From NCBI RefSeq assembly GCF_014647635.1, contig NZ_BMPO01000011.1, positions 1-64,000 on the forward strand: a DNA stretch of 64,000 nucleotides. Direction: 5' to 3'. A program made the position numbers and the translations under genes. This DNA is from Pseudomonas matsuisoli. Lineage in GTDB: Bacteria; Pseudomonadota; Gammaproteobacteria; Pseudomonadales; Pseudomonadaceae. The notes under the pieces are model-generated. The model had not been told where the DNA came from. It saw only the letters and a program-made list of their open reading frames with translations, and made no database searches. Below are positions 25,137 to 34,351 of the stretch, in pieces; the stretch's first letter is position 1, and each line of letters begins with the position of its first letter.

Positions 25137-25499
25137 ATGCTCCCAACCCAAGTGATAGTGATTGACGACGAACCTGCGCTGGCCGATTTGATGTCTGAAT
25201 TGATCGCAGTTGCAGGCGCCCAGCCCGTGGCGTTCGAAACCGCCGATGCTGCCCTTCTCTATCTAGAAAAGCATGCAACGGAGACAAGTCTAGTCGTGAC
25301 CGATGTGCGAATGCCCGGGCTGCTGGATGGGTACGACCTTGCCAAACTGATCTTCAAAACGTGGCCCGAGCTGCCCGTCATTCTGACCTCGGGCTACACC
25401 TCGCTGAATCCGGTTAATCTTCCGGACAATGCCGAATTTCTTCCAAAACCCTGGCCAGCGGACACGTTCCTCGACACCTTGAAGCGCTTTCTTAACTGA
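25137..25499 (+). CDS. Stand-alone response-regulator receiver protein
   Basis: 120 aa, receiver domain only: acidic pocket IDDEP (9-13), phospho-acceptor Asp56 in VVTDVRMPG, Thr/Ser in ILTSGY, Lys in LPKPW. No output domain, so it acts by protein contact or as a phosphate relay. No kinase adjoins it; the GAF kinase at 9.9 kb is a possible partner in trans. The P-W after the conserved K-P is common in receivers linked to hybrid kinases. Confidence 0.9.
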   Translation: MLPTQVIVIDDEPALADLMSELIAVAGAQPVAFETADAALLYLEKHATETSLVVTDVRMPGLLDGYDLAKLIFKTWPELPVILTSGYTSLNPVNLPDNAEFLPKPWPADTFLDTLKRFLN

Positions 25500-25589
25500 A
25501 GCAGCGGCTATCGCTGGCAACTGCGCCGGATTCACGCCCCACGGATGACCGTAGGGATTAGCCGTGTTCAAGCAGGGTTTAACACGTTC

Positions 25590-26531
25590 TTAATCGGGTG
25601 GCAGGACCGATGCTCGCAAGCGCCGCTTTTCGAGGTACTGCTCACCAAGCAGCACTACCAAACCGCTCAGTACGATGATCAGCGTCCCGATGCAGCTCCA
25701 GAGATTGGGTAGCTCGGCGAAGAACAAGTACCCCAACAAGCTGGCGCCGACGATCTGCAGGTAGGTGAACGGTGCCACGAACGGCGCTGGGGCCACCTCG
25801 AACGCACGTACCAGGCAGTAATGGCCGCATCCACCGAGGATGCCCATGCTGATCAGCAATCCAAGATGAACCCAGCCATCCGGCGCCTGCCACACAAAGG
25901 GCAACATCAGGCTCGTCAGTACGAACCCAGCGGCAGCCATATAGGTGTTGGATGTTTCGGGTGTGTCGTATGCGGCAAGTTTGCGCGACAGAATTTGCGT
26001 GACCGCCGAGGTGCATGCGCTAAGGAGCACCAGCAGTACAGCGGGGTGGAAGGCATCGCCGCCTGGCTGAATAACGAACAGCGCGCCGGCGAACCCACAG
26101 ACCACCGCGACCGTTTTCAACGGCCCTACGCGCTCGCCCAGCATGAAGGGCGCCAGCACCAGGACCACCATGGGCGCTGTGAAACTGACCGCGGCCGCAG
26201 TCGCGACGGGCACGTATTGGAGTGCGCAAAACATCAGGAACGAGGTCAGGCAGAACAGCAGCGAACGCACGATTTGCAGCCAGGGGCGCTGAGAGCGAAA
26301 AAGCGCCGGCCCCTTGCGCGGGGCGAACACCACCAGCATGAAGGCGACATGGCCGAAGTAGCGGCACCAGAGCAGTTGAAGAACGGGATAGAACACGCCC
26401 AGGTATTTCACCTCGGCGTTCAGTAGCGGGATCAAGATCGCCGCGGCCAGCATGAACGCTACTGCCGTAACAAATGGACTGCGCTTCGCCCCCTGACCCG
26501 CCAACGACTCTTCTTCCCGTGCCGCCAACAT
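25590..26531 (-). CDS. DMT-family (EamA) transporter
   Basis: 313 aa, ten predicted membrane helices in two EamA repeats (first around FMLAAAILIPLLNAEVKYL to ALFVIQPG, second from LVLLSACTSAVTQILSRKL to LIIVLSGLVVLLGEQ). Drug/metabolite transporters of this type export amino acids or other metabolites, with substrate not predictable. ATG 26531. Convergent with the receiver gene. Confidence 0.88.
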   Translation of the reverse strand: MLAAREEESLAGQGAKRSPFVTAVAFMLAAAILIPLLNAEVKYLGVFYPVLQLLWCRYFGHVAFMLVVFAPRKGPALFRSQRPWLQIVRSLLFCLTSFLMFCALQYVPVATAAAVSFTAPMVVLVLAPFMLGERVGPLKTVAVVCGFAGALFVIQPGGDAFHPAVLLVLLSACTSAVTQILSRKLAAYDTPETSNTYMAAAGFVLTSLMLPFVWQAPDGWVHLGLLISMGILGGCGHYCLVRAFEVAPAPFVAPFTYLQIVGASLLGYLFFAELPNLWSCIGTLIIVLSGLVVLLGEQYLEKRRLRASVLPPD

Positions 26532-26931
26532 GTGGCTCTCCCGATCAGCCTGTTTATTGTTTTGTTATTTGCCGTGTTGCCGCGTCGAAGCCAGTAAGCG
26601 TTTCGCTTACCTCATCAAGGGACTGCCATATGGCCTCGATGTTCGAACAGATCGCGAGCAAAGGGTACCGCGGCTGAGCCACGAGGCCAAAAATGTCCCT
26701 GCCAAATACCGCTAGCAGTGCCACCTGACGCAAGGCAACAGGCGAGCGAAGAGCTGGGAACCCAGCGACCACTTACACCACTCAATCGAAGCGCCGTGGC
26801 GAGCCAGCAATGCCGCAGACACCTAGTCCATTTTCGGCGCCGACAGCATCGAAGAGGCCGGTCCGGCAAGGACGGCTAATTGGCCACGCTCGAACGAAGA
26901 ACGCGATCCGGATAAAAGGCGAACGTGCGGA
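26532..26931. other. Intergenic stretch without a recognised gene
   Basis: About 400 bp between the divergent DMT and GNAT genes. Several short frames exist on both strands but none has family-like sequence or a good ribosome site. Confidence 0.5.
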
Positions 26932-27774
26932 ATGGGACATTCGAGGGATGACGCCATTGCGTCTTACGACCACTGCATGAGTGCGTGGAAAACGGTGGTG
27001 CATGACCGGCCTGGCGCGGAAATAACCGAACATGCCGACCTTTATATCTACTGGGCCGACAGCGAATTTCCATTGTGGAACTCGATTTTTGTAAGGCCTG
27101 AAGTCAAAGATGCGGCCACGCTTCGTGATTCATTGGCGATCGCTAACGCCTACATGTCGACGAAAACGGGATCGGGGTCGGTTTATGTGTGTGGGGACAT
27201 GTTTAGCGGTATAGGCGCCAGTGAACTGGACGATCTGAGTGTTTCCACAGGCATGGTCCGACACTCCGTGCTGACAGGTATGATCGGTAGCGTTCCTCAA
27301 ACCCTCTCCACGCCCCGACTGATGGAAATCCATTGCAGACGCGTCGCCGATGAGTGCGATCTTGCACTGTACGGGCATATCCATGCTCAGGCTTACTCGA
27401 TGACTGACGCTGTCGGCCGGAGCGCTTTTGCAGGTTCTCGCTTATGGACGGATGGGGCGTTCGTGTTCATTGGCTACCACGGTGATGCTGCCGTCTCGAC
27501 GGCAGCGGTACTGGTCAACAAGAACACCTTGTATCTGACCCTTGTCGCAACGCTTCCCCAGGTTTGGGGAAAAGGGTTCGCCACGGCGACGGTGCGCCAT
27601 GCGCTAAAGGAAGCCTCTCACTCCACGGGGATAAAAGAGGTCGTATTGCACTCGACCCGTACGGGTTGCGCGCTTTATCGGCGATTGGGTTTTCGTCGCA
27701 CGACCCACATTCACCTGTACACCCGCCCACGCGAATTGGCTCTGGGCACGCCTGGCGTTAAGCGCTGTTCATAA
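26932..27774 (+). CDS. GNAT-family N-acetyltransferase (long form)
   Basis: 280 aa. The C-terminal 130 residues hold the GNAT core: strand 4 LYLTLVATLPQVW followed by the acetyl-CoA loop Q-V-W-G-K-G-F-A, helix TVRHALKEA, and EVVLHSTRTGCALYRRLGFR. The N-terminal half (about 150 aa; ADLYIYWADSEFPLWNSIFV) has the secondary-structure pattern of a degenerate GNAT-like domain found in two-domain acetyltransferases. Substrate unknown. Start at ATG 26932 is weakly supported; ATG 26977 (residue 16) is an alternative. Confidence 0.78.
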   Translation: MGHSRDDAIASYDHCMSAWKTVVHDRPGAEITEHADLYIYWADSEFPLWNSIFVRPEVKDAATLRDSLAIANAYMSTKTGSGSVYVCGDMFSGIGASELDDLSVSTGMVRHSVLTGMIGSVPQTLSTPRLMEIHCRRVADECDLALYGHIHAQAYSMTDAVGRSAFAGSRLWTDGAFVFIGYHGDAAVSTAAVLVNKNTLYLTLVATLPQVWGKGFATATVRHALKEASHSTGIKEVVLHSTRTGCALYRRLGFRRTTHIHLYTRPRELALGTPGVKRCS

Positions 27775-27795
27775 CCGCCACTGCCCATCAGCCCG

Positions 27796-28110
27796 TTACA
27801 AGCCAAATTGCCGAAACGCTGCGGCCGCCAGTACACCTGCCGCAATGGCGGGAAGCGGCTTCTTCAACACCAGCATCGTGACTGCGGTCGTCAATAGCGC
27901 CAAACGCGCAGCCGTGTCGCCCTCCAACGCCATGGGGGCCAGCAGTGCCACCAACACCGAACCCGACATGGCGCCAATGAATTGCTTTACGCGGTATCCG
28001 ATGGGCACGAATGCCATGACATAGACGCCGCCCCAGCGGGTCGCTAACGTCACAAGGGCCATGATCGCGACGATCACCAGCGCGCCAAAGCCTGCCGTTT
28101 CAATGTTCAC
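27796..28110 (-). CDS. azlD: AzlD-family branched-chain amino-acid exporter small subunit
   Basis: 104 aa with a GTG start at 28110 that overlaps the end of azlC by 11 nt. Three or four hydrophobic helices (FGALVIVAIMALVTLATRWG, FIGAMSGSVLVALLAPMAL) and TRWGGVYVM fit AzlD. AzlC and AzlD together export branched-chain amino acids and analogues across the inner membrane. The longer frame to 28170 is rejected because it would run deep into azlC. Confidence 0.85.
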   Translation of the reverse strand: MNIETAGFGALVIVAIMALVTLATRWGGVYVMAFVPIGYRVKQFIGAMSGSVLVALLAPMALEGDTAARLALLTTAVTMLVLKKPLPAIAAGVLAAAAFRQFGL

Positions 28111-28816
28111 GTGTTTTCTCCGGACAAACCGTTCCCGCAATCCCGCCCGCCACGGCACCCGCGACGACATGGCTGTTCTCCGGCAGGTACCGGTAGGCCA
28201 GTAGCGATGCGCCAGCGGCGACCGTCCAGATCATCAGCACGCGCAGGTTCTTTTCCCCGCCGACCACCATGGCGAGAAGAAAGCAGCCCATGACCATGTC
28301 CAGACCGAGCATCCGCGGATCCTGGATCGCGCCGCCAAACAAGATGCCGATCCAGGTGCCGGCGACCCAAGCGGCCCACAGCGCAATGCCTCCGCCCAGC
28401 AACAAGCCCATGCCGGGCTGCCGATTACCGAATGCCTGCATCGAAAGCGCCCAATTGGCATCGGACGCGACCAGCATCACGCCATATCGCTTCGCCCGGG
28501 GCAAATGCTGCAGCCATTGATAAAGCGTGGCGCCCATGAGCAAATGTCGGGCGTTGATCGCGAATACCGTGACGACTAACGTCGCCAGCGGGACGTGGCT
28601 GCCCCACAACTCCAACGCAGCAAACTGTGCAGCTCCCGCGAACACCAGCCCGCTCATGGCGAGGATGATCGAATCGTCCAGCCCAGCCTGCGTCGCGGCC
28701 AACCCGAACGCAGCGCCAAAGATCACCACGAACATGGAAATGGGCACCAGCGTTCGGAAACCCGCCCATACGGTATAGCGATCGAACCGGTGTAACTCTT
28801 CATTGATGCCGTGCAT
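28100..28816 (-). CDS. azlC: AzlC-family branched-chain amino-acid exporter large subunit
   Basis: 238 aa, about eight membrane helices; family signature GLVFAGAAQFAALELWGSHV and INARHLLMGATLYQWL, then GGIALWAAWVAGTWIGILFG. Translationally coupled to azlD by an 11-nt overlap. No Lrp/AsnC-type regulator adjoins it. ATG 28816. Confidence 0.9.
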   Translation of the reverse strand: MHGINEELHRFDRYTVWAGFRTLVPISMFVVIFGAAFGLAATQAGLDDSIILAMSGLVFAGAAQFAALELWGSHVPLATLVVTVFAINARHLLMGATLYQWLQHLPRAKRYGVMLVASDANWALSMQAFGNRQPGMGLLLGGGIALWAAWVAGTWIGILFGGAIQDPRMLGLDMVMGCFLLAMVVGGEKNLRVLMIWTVAAGASLLAYRYLPENSHVVAGAVAGGIAGTVCPEKTREH

Positions 28817-29038
28817 TTAAGGCTCTCGTGCCGCTAGCGTGGATCGATTCTGGAGCCGTCGAAGCGCGGCTCCCGAGTTGCACTATGCCGAGTCGGAGGC
28901 CACATGAGAAACGCATAATTCGCGACGGTGCGCACGCAGATATCGATAGGAATAGGCAATACGCAAAGATAAACCGGCATAGGTTGGGGCGCTGGCCACG
29001 CTCTAGCATGACGCATTCACCTTTTGCAGGAGTTCGAC

Positions 29039-29872
29039 GTGACCGCAGCGAAGACAATATTCATTACAGGTGTCAGCAGTGGGTTTGGCCATGCGCTGGC
29101 GCACCAGGCATTGGCGCAAGGCCATCGGGTGATCGGAACCGTCCGAAGCGTAGAAGCCCTGGCTTCTTTCGAAGCCCTATCCACCGATAGAGCGCATGGC
29201 GTCATCATGGACGTCACCCACTTCGATACCATCGACGACATCGTTGCGGACGTCGTACGCACCCATGAGCACGTCGATGTATTGGTAAATAACGCAGGCT
29301 ATGGACACGAGGGCGTTTTCGAAGAGTCGCCCCTCGATGAAATGCGCAAGCAATTCGACGTCAACGTATTTGGCGTGGTAGCCGTTACCAAAGCCTTCGT
29401 GCCCCTATTTCGTCAGCGCAGAGCCGGGCACATTCTCAACATCACCTCAATGGGTGGCTATATCACCATGCCGGGCATCGCTTATTACTGCGCGAGCAAG
29501 TTCGCACTGGAAGGGCTTTCCGATACCCTCAGTCAAGAACTGAGGCCATTCAATATCCACGTCACCGCCGTGGCGCCCGGATCTTTTCGAACCGACTGGG
29601 CAGGCCGGTCGATGCGACGGACTCCGCGCAGCATCGACGACTACGACGATAGCTTCAATCCCATACGCGAAGCCCGCCAAGAAAAAAGTGGCGCGCAATT
29701 GGGGAATCCGGATAAGGCAGCACTGGCCATGCTCGAAATCATCGCCAGTCCGAACCCGCCCACTCATTTGCTGCTGGGCAGCGATGCGCTGGCGCTGGTC
29801 CGCGACAGGCTTCAGCGGACAGCGGAGCAGATCGACCGCTGGGAACACCTCACCCTTTCTACCGATGGTTGA
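29039..29872 (+). CDS. Short-chain dehydrogenase/reductase
   Basis: 277 aa. Cofactor motif TGVSSGFG, VLVNNAGYGHEG, catalytic Ser in NITSMGG and Y-x-x-x-K in YYCASKFAL, then VAPGSFRTDWAGRS. This belongs to the 'classical SDR with extended C terminus' group (LDALVRDRL end) often paired with AraC regulators in Pseudomonas. GTG 29039 has GCAGGAG seven bases upstream; a TTG at 29024 would need no such site. The AraC-type gene follows after 9 bp in the same operon. Confidence 0.88.
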   Translation: MTAAKTIFITGVSSGFGHALAHQALAQGHRVIGTVRSVEALASFEALSTDRAHGVIMDVTHFDTIDDIVADVVRTHEHVDVLVNNAGYGHEGVFEESPLDEMRKQFDVNVFGVVAVTKAFVPLFRQRRAGHILNITSMGGYITMPGIAYYCASKFALEGLSDTLSQELRPFNIHVTAVAPGSFRTDWAGRSMRRTPRSIDDYDDSFNPIREARQEKSGAQLGNPDKAALAMLEIIASPNPPTHLLLGSDALALVRDRLQRTAEQIDRWEHLTLSTDG

Positions 29873-29881
29873 AGGATAAAC

Positions 29882-30838
29882 ATGACGATGCGGTCGGCCG
29901 GCGATGTTCAGGACAGCTGTACTCGACGTTCAGTCCAACTGCTGGAATCGCTTGCGCCGCAGGAGGGATACAACCTGAGCGCCCTGGATGACGTGCGCTT
30001 CTTGCGATCTAATCGTCCGTTGACGCAAACGCCAGTGCTTTACGAACCCGGTATCGTCATCCTTTGCCAAGGCCGTAAACGCGGGTATCTCGGCGACGAC
30101 GTCTATGTCTACGACGCCCAGCATTACCTGGTGGTATCGGTGCCGGTGCCTTTTATCATGGAGACGGAGGCCAGCGAACAAGAGCCGATGCTGGCCGTGT
30201 ACATACGTTTGAATTTCGCGCTCGTCAGCGAACTCATGCAGCAGGTGGATCAGATCGACGGCTTCCAGGCAGGCATACCTATGGGCATGTATGCGTCGGC
30301 GATGGATGAACCGTTACGACAATCGACGCTTCGCTTTCTCGAAGTGATGAGCGAAGAACGGGATGCGCAGGTGCTCGGGCCTGCGATGCTTCGAGAGGTC
30401 TACTTCCGCGTATTGACGGGCGCCCAGGGAAGCACGATGCGGGCGGCCATTCGTCAGCAAGGGCACTTCGGCAAGATCAACCGCGCCATCCGCAAGATCC
30501 ACGACGCGTACCCGTCGCGCCTCGACGTGGAATGCCTCGCTCAAGAAGCGCAGATGAGCGCCCCCAACTTCCACCTGCATTTCCGCAAGGTGACGGATTC
30601 AACGCCGATGCAATATTTGAAGTCCACCCGATTGCATCAGGCGCGGTTGCTGTTGCTGCGCAACGACATAACCGTCGCGCAAGCCGCTTTTCTCGTGGGC
30701 TATGAAAGCACTTCGCAGTTCAGTCGTGACTTCAAACGCCTTTTTGGGCGCACGCCACTTGTGGAAGTGGCATGGATGAAGAGAACGTACGCCTTGCCCG
30801 CGCCCTCCATCGCTTCGGAATTCGTGTCCTCCCATTGA
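29882..30838 (+). CDS. AraC-family regulator (AraC_N + HTH)
   Basis: 318 aa. N-terminal AraC_N-type cupin domain (about 20-190: PVLYEPGIVILCQGRKRGYL, YDAQHYLVVSVPVPF, LMQQVDQ) and C-terminal paired helix-turn-helix (about 215-300: LDVECLAQEAQMSAPNFHLHF, VAQAAFLVGYESTSQFSRDF). The ligand of the first domain is unknown. It is cotranscribed with the SDR gene 9 bp upstream and so is likely controlled together with it. ATG 29882 behind AGGAT. Confidence 0.88.
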   Translation: MTMRSAGDVQDSCTRRSVQLLESLAPQEGYNLSALDDVRFLRSNRPLTQTPVLYEPGIVILCQGRKRGYLGDDVYVYDAQHYLVVSVPVPFIMETEASEQEPMLAVYIRLNFALVSELMQQVDQIDGFQAGIPMGMYASAMDEPLRQSTLRFLEVMSEERDAQVLGPAMLREVYFRVLTGAQGSTMRAAIRQQGHFGKINRAIRKIHDAYPSRLDVECLAQEAQMSAPNFHLHFRKVTDSTPMQYLKSTRLHQARLLLLRNDITVAQAAFLVGYESTSQFSRDFKRLFGRTPLVEVAWMKRTYALPAPSIASEFVSSH

Positions 30839-31391
30839 TAGGGGCATAGCACATGCCAGCAGGCGCGCCGGTACTGGTGCTGACGCAAGCGTGTCTTTGA
30901 ATGAGCGGGGGTTCGCCGCCTTAGCGTTCTTCGAGCGGTTTCCTTTCGCAGGCAAGATGCTATCTTTTTGCCACCACTTGTATTACATCCATAAGCGACA
31001 AATTACGTCAGTTACGAAAAGAACACGCCTAAGCACACTTTTGATTGAAAAGACTACCGTCAATTCTTTTTCGTCAAAATTTTTGTGACGATGTTTGTAA
31101 CGTAATTTTCCTCATTGAAAAATTTTCCCTGCCAAATCCATACGACGTTCGTCGAACGGCCACTATATTGATATCAAATCGTACCGCTCATCACCCTAAA
31201 ATGTGAGCTGGCTCATCAATTGCAAACAAAGACTCGCAAAAGAAGAAATGTTTACGTTATGCCGTGTCTTTCTGCCAGCTAAATGAACACTAAGTTCTTG
31301 GCCAGTTAACTTAGAACTGCATTTCAAATTTTCTTCCCATATCAGTGGATAGATACGGGAAATAGACTCCTTTTTTATAGATGAGGCCGGT
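30839..31391. other. AT-rich intergenic region before the GH5 gene
   Basis: About 550 bp, distinctly more AT-rich than its surroundings, notably around 30960-31140. It probably carries the promoter region of the GH5 gene. No gene or clear operator was recognised. Confidence 0.5.
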
Positions 31392-33335
31392 ATGTCCTTA
31401 ACTAAAACTTTTGCGCAAGGATGCGAATCAAAATGCAACGGACGCATTAAAAGCCGTATTAGCTCACTCGCCATGGCCACAGCACTCGTATGCGGCATCA
31501 TGGGTTTCAATCAAGGTGAAGCTCACGCGGCGGGTGTCGAGTTGCTTGGCGTGAATCTCGCCGGCGCTGAATTTAGTTCAGGCTCCCTCCCCGGCAAGGA
31601 AGGCACTAATTACTTCTTCCCCACCGAAGCCAACTTTCAGTACTGGACGTCGAAAGGCGTCAGATTGATTCGCTTCCCTATTCTTTGGGAGCGCCTTCAA
31701 CCCGTTCTGAGTGGCCCATTCGACGCTACTTACGCTGGCCACATCGACCGGATGTTCGACCTCGCGCAGAAGTACGACGCACAGATCGTGCTCGACGTGC
31801 ACAACTACATGCGTTACCGCTCGGAAGTCGTGGGCACTGGCAAAGTCAGTTATGCCAGCTATAGAGACCTTATCCGCCGGATAGCGCTGCGCTGGAGCGC
31901 CGAACGCTCGCTTTACGCGTACGACATCATGAACGAGCCGCACGATTCTGATGCCCAGTGGCCGATCGCAGCGCAGCACGGTATTGATGCCATCCGGGAA
32001 ATCGATCGGGTACGGCCGATCATGATCGAAGGCAACGCATGGGCCGGCGCGACGAATTGGCAGTGGTGGAACAAGTCGCTGCTCAACCTCAAAGATCCGG
32101 CGGACAACCTCATCTTCCAGGCCCACCTGTACTTCGACGGCACCGACGGCGGTACGTACAAGAAATTCGACGTAACGACTGTCTCGAAGGACTACGGTGT
32201 AGAGCGCGTGAAGCCGTTCGTGCAATGGCTCAAGGACCACAATAAAAAGGGCTTCATTGGCGAGTTCGGTGTGCCGGCTGACGACCCCCGCTGGTTCCCG
32301 ATCATGGAAGGCATGCTCGCGTACTTGAAGGAAAACTGCATTCCTTCCACCTACTGGGCGGCAGGCCGCTCCTGGGGTACCTACAAGCTCGCGATCGAGC
32401 CTGTGAAAGGTGTTGAACGACCTCAGTGGGCCGTGCTGAAGAAGTACATCAACAATACGAGCTGCTCATCCATCGGGCCAAAATCGACATCGAGCAAACC
32501 GACCACGCCAGCACCGACGCCTACCCCAGCGCCGGCACCTACACCTACACCTACACCTACACCTACACCTAAACCTAAACCTAAACCAACGACACCGCCT
32601 ACGTCGTCCAAGCCTTCGCTGAATCCGACGCCGGCACCGACACCAACGCCAACCCCAACCCCATCGACGCCGTCCAATCCTGCGACGGGCGAAACGACGA
32701 CCACCATCAACAACTTCACCGACAAGAATTGGGAGAAAGGGGTCTATCGCACCTCCGCCGGCTTCTCTATTCCCGCGTCGTCGAACAACCTCAAGGCATT
32801 CAAGTCCGGCCAGGGTGTCGTGATGGCTGACGGTAAGGTAGCGACCATCCGCTTCACCCAAACCATCGGCAACAACATGTCAGTCTTCGTGGACGCCGGC
32901 ACGCTGAACGCCGCCAAGGTGGGCCATCCAAACAAGCTTAAGCTGGCGACGGCAGCAAGCACCGGAGGCTCGGGCGGTAACGCAAGCAACGGTGGCAGCG
33001 GCAGCTCAGGCTCGGGTTCGGGTTCGGGTTCGGGTTCGGGTTCGGGTTCGGGGTCCAGTAAAGCGCTGGAAGCCGCCATCAACAACTTCACCGACAGCAA
33101 CTGGAGCAAGGGCGTCGCCAAACGCGTAGCAGGATTCTCCATTCCAAAAACCGCAGCCAACGTCGCAGCCTTCAAGGTCGGCGCATCGGTAAAGATGGCC
33201 AATTCGCAGGTCTACAAGATTGGTTCTGTCTACAGCGTCGGCAACAACATGTCGGTCTATCTCAACGGCCCGGCACTGAGCGGCACCTCGGTCGGCCATC
33301 CTCGCAAAGTGACGCTGTTCACTGCAGCGCAGTGA
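31392..33335 (+). CDS. Secreted GH5 glycoside hydrolase with two copies of an unknown C-terminal domain
   Basis: 647 aa. Signal region about 1-46 (ends GEAHAAG). GH5-type catalytic barrel about 50-360: [22 protein letters not shown], acid/base Glu182 in IMNEPH, nucleophile Glu291 in GEFG; an endo-beta-1,4-glucanase-like enzyme is the best guess. A Pro/Thr linker (372-436) follows, then domain copy 1 (439-519), a Gly/Ser linker (528-558) and domain copy 2 (563-643). The two copies share INNFTD-NW-KGV, AGFSIP, V-MA, IGNNMSV and VGHP. I do not recognise this domain; a carbohydrate-binding role is a guess. Secreted by the signal peptide. Confidence 0.87.
   Translation: MSLTKTFAQGCESKCNGRIKSRISSLAMATALVCGIMGFNQGEAHAAGVELLGVNLAGAEFSSGSLPGKEGTNYFFPTEANFQYWTSKGVRLIRFPILWERLQPVLSGPFDATYAGHIDRMFDLAQKYDAQIVLDVHNYMRYRSEVVGTGKVSYASYRDLIRRIALRWSAERSLYAYDIMNEPHDSDAQWPIAAQHGIDAIREIDRVRPIMIEGNAWAGATNWQWWNKSLLNLKDPADNLIFQAHLYFDGTDGGTYKKFDVTTVSKDYGVERVKPFVQWLKDHNKKGFIGEFGVPADDPRWFPIMEGMLAYLKENCIPSTYWAAGRSWGTYKLAIEPVKGVERPQWAVLKKYINNTSCSSIGPKSTSSKPTTPAPTPTPAPAPTPTPTPTPTPKPKPKPTTPPTSSKPSLNPTPAPTPTPTPTPSTPSNPATGETTTTINNFTDKNWEKGVYRTSAGFSIPASSNNLKAFKSGQGVVMADGKVATIRFTQTIGNNMSVFVDAGTLNAAKVGHPNKLKLATAASTGGSGGNASNGGSGSSGSGSGSGSGSGSGSGSSKALEAAINNFTDSNWSKGVAKRVAGFSIPKTAANVAAFKVGASVKMANSQVYKIGSVYSVGNNMSVYLNGPALSGTSVGHPRKVTLFTAAQ
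32541..32588 (+). repeat. Hexanucleotide repeats coding the Pro/Thr linker
   Basis: Five perfect ACACCT copies (32541-32570) followed by AAACCT copies to 32588, coding Thr-Pro then Lys-Pro pairs. Because the unit is six bases, slippage would change linker length in steps of two residues without shifting the frame. Confidence 0.9.
32706..32950 (+). repeat. Unknown domain copy 1 (coding)
   Basis: Codes residues 439-519 of the GH5 protein. It begins [13 protein letters not shown] and ends near HPNKLKLAT. It is the more diverged partner of 33078-33320. Confidence 0.75.
33012..33053 (+). repeat. TCGGGT repeats coding the Gly/Ser linker
   Basis: Six perfect TCGGGT units and one TCGGGG, coding alternating Ser-Gly. 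It is a second length-variable linker, of different composition from the Pro/Thr linker, in the same gene. Confidence 0.9.
33078..33320 (+). repeat. Unknown domain copy 2 (coding)
   Basis: Codes residues 563-643, beginning [13 protein letters not shown] and ending near HPRKVTLFT. Shares about half its residues with copy 1 by eye. Confidence 0.75.
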
Positions 33336-33794
33336 TGGCGCGAGTGCAGGTGGCCCTCTCTGGGGCCGCCTCACTCATATCTAACACGTCAGTACGTAAG
33401 GTGGATTAGCCACGACATGGCCCAATCCACCCCTCGTCTTCACGCAGCGCAAATCACCCCGTGTCACGGTAAACGCTGGAAGCCCTTGGGATTCCACCCT
33501 ACGGTCGTCTCCGCCAGACCTTGCAACGAACGAGGGGATGGAACCGATTGGCCGCTATTACCACTACCTTGTACTTAGTGACAGCCACTGTAGGTGAAGG
33601 TAAAACATTGCGCACTCAAACGACTTGATATTTACCCTGCACATAAAACGGTTTTCGAATATACATTCGAGCCCGAACCTCATACTTATGGCCATCTCCG
33701 TGCGTAACTTTTGCGCGCGCCATATATTTAAGTTTTAAAACTTAACCATTAACGGTAATGCAGCAGTTCGACTCCATGACCGAGGAGCTGACTT
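33336..33794. other. Intergenic stretch with a repeat palindrome
   Basis: About 460 bp. Apart from the GGTGGATT palindrome at 33400-33431 there is an AT-rich part at 33600-33760 that likely carries the promoter of the cupin gene. No gene seen. Confidence 0.5.
33400..33431. repeat. GGTGGATT...AATCCACC palindrome
   Basis: GGTGGATT and AATCCACC bracket a 16-bp centre (AGCCACGACATGGCCC). A related palindrome lies at 62891-62922. This is the pattern of a common short dispersed repeat of bacterial intergenic regions; it could also stop transcription after the GH5 gene. Confidence 0.6.
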
Positions 33795-34256
33795 ATGCCC
33801 TACTGCCCGTCCATTAAAACGTTGTTTGCGACGTTACTGATGAGTGAGCCACTGTTCTTCCACGGCGCTTTGAATATTTCGACAGCGGTAGCGGCCGAAC
33901 CCGAACTCAAAGTCGTTCAACTGTTGAAAACGACCCACTCGTGGGATGGCACGCCTTATAAGTCGTATCCCGACGCACAGCCGGAGATTTCCGTCCTCTA
34001 TTACAAGATCCCGCCGCACAGCACGCTGCCATGGCATAGCCACCCGGTAATCAATGCCGGCTATGTTCTCAGCGGCCACTTAAAAGTTATCCGCAAACAT
34101 GATGGGAAAAGCATGATGATCGGTCCGGGGGACGTGCTGCCTGAAATGGTAGAGGCGCCACATTGCGGCGAGAGTGGGGATGAGCCAGTGGAATTGATCG
34201 TGTTTTACGCGGGCACGCCTGGCGTTCCTCTCGTGGTTCGCTCCGACCATGAGTGA
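33795..34256 (+). CDS. Exported cupin-domain protein
   Basis: 153 aa. A hydrophobic N terminus ending near TAVAAEPEL reads as a signal peptide. Cupin barrel: YYKIPPHSTLPWHSHPVINA with two metal-type histidines (H-x-H), GYVLSGHLKV, GPGDVLPEM and a second-motif histidine in EAPHCGE. Single-domain periplasmic cupins of this type have no fixed activity. Convergent with the hemerythrin gene through a hairpin at 34313-34341. Confidence 0.8.
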   Translation: MPYCPSIKTLFATLLMSEPLFFHGALNISTAVAAEPELKVVQLLKTTHSWDGTPYKSYPDAQPEISVLYYKIPPHSTLPWHSHPVINAGYVLSGHLKVIRKHDGKSMMIGPGDVLPEMVEAPHCGESGDEPVELIVFYAGTPGVPLVVRSDHE

Positions 34257-34312
34257 AATCCGATCGTCAGGAATCTGCCTTTTGGACGCCCACACGCAAG
34301 TACGTGTAAACC

Positions 34313-34341
34313 GCGCATAGGAGCGCATCGCTCCTGTGCGC
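34313..34341. terminator. Bidirectional hairpin between cupin and hemerythrin genes
   Basis: GCGCATAGGAGCG and CGCTCCTGTGCGC pair over a CAT loop (12 of 13 positions pair, with a G-T). It lies between two convergent stops and ten bases from the second. Confidence 0.55.
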
Positions 34342-34351
34342 GATGCTGCGA

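Noticed and set aside
32541-33053. Short direct repeats that could suggest a CRISPR array
   Set aside because: Units are six bases with no spacers and stay in frame as protein linkers.
32423-33374. Minus-strand frames rich in Arg, Gly or Val opposite the GH5 gene
   Set aside because: They are translations of the hexanucleotide repeats in the wrong strand and have no independent support.
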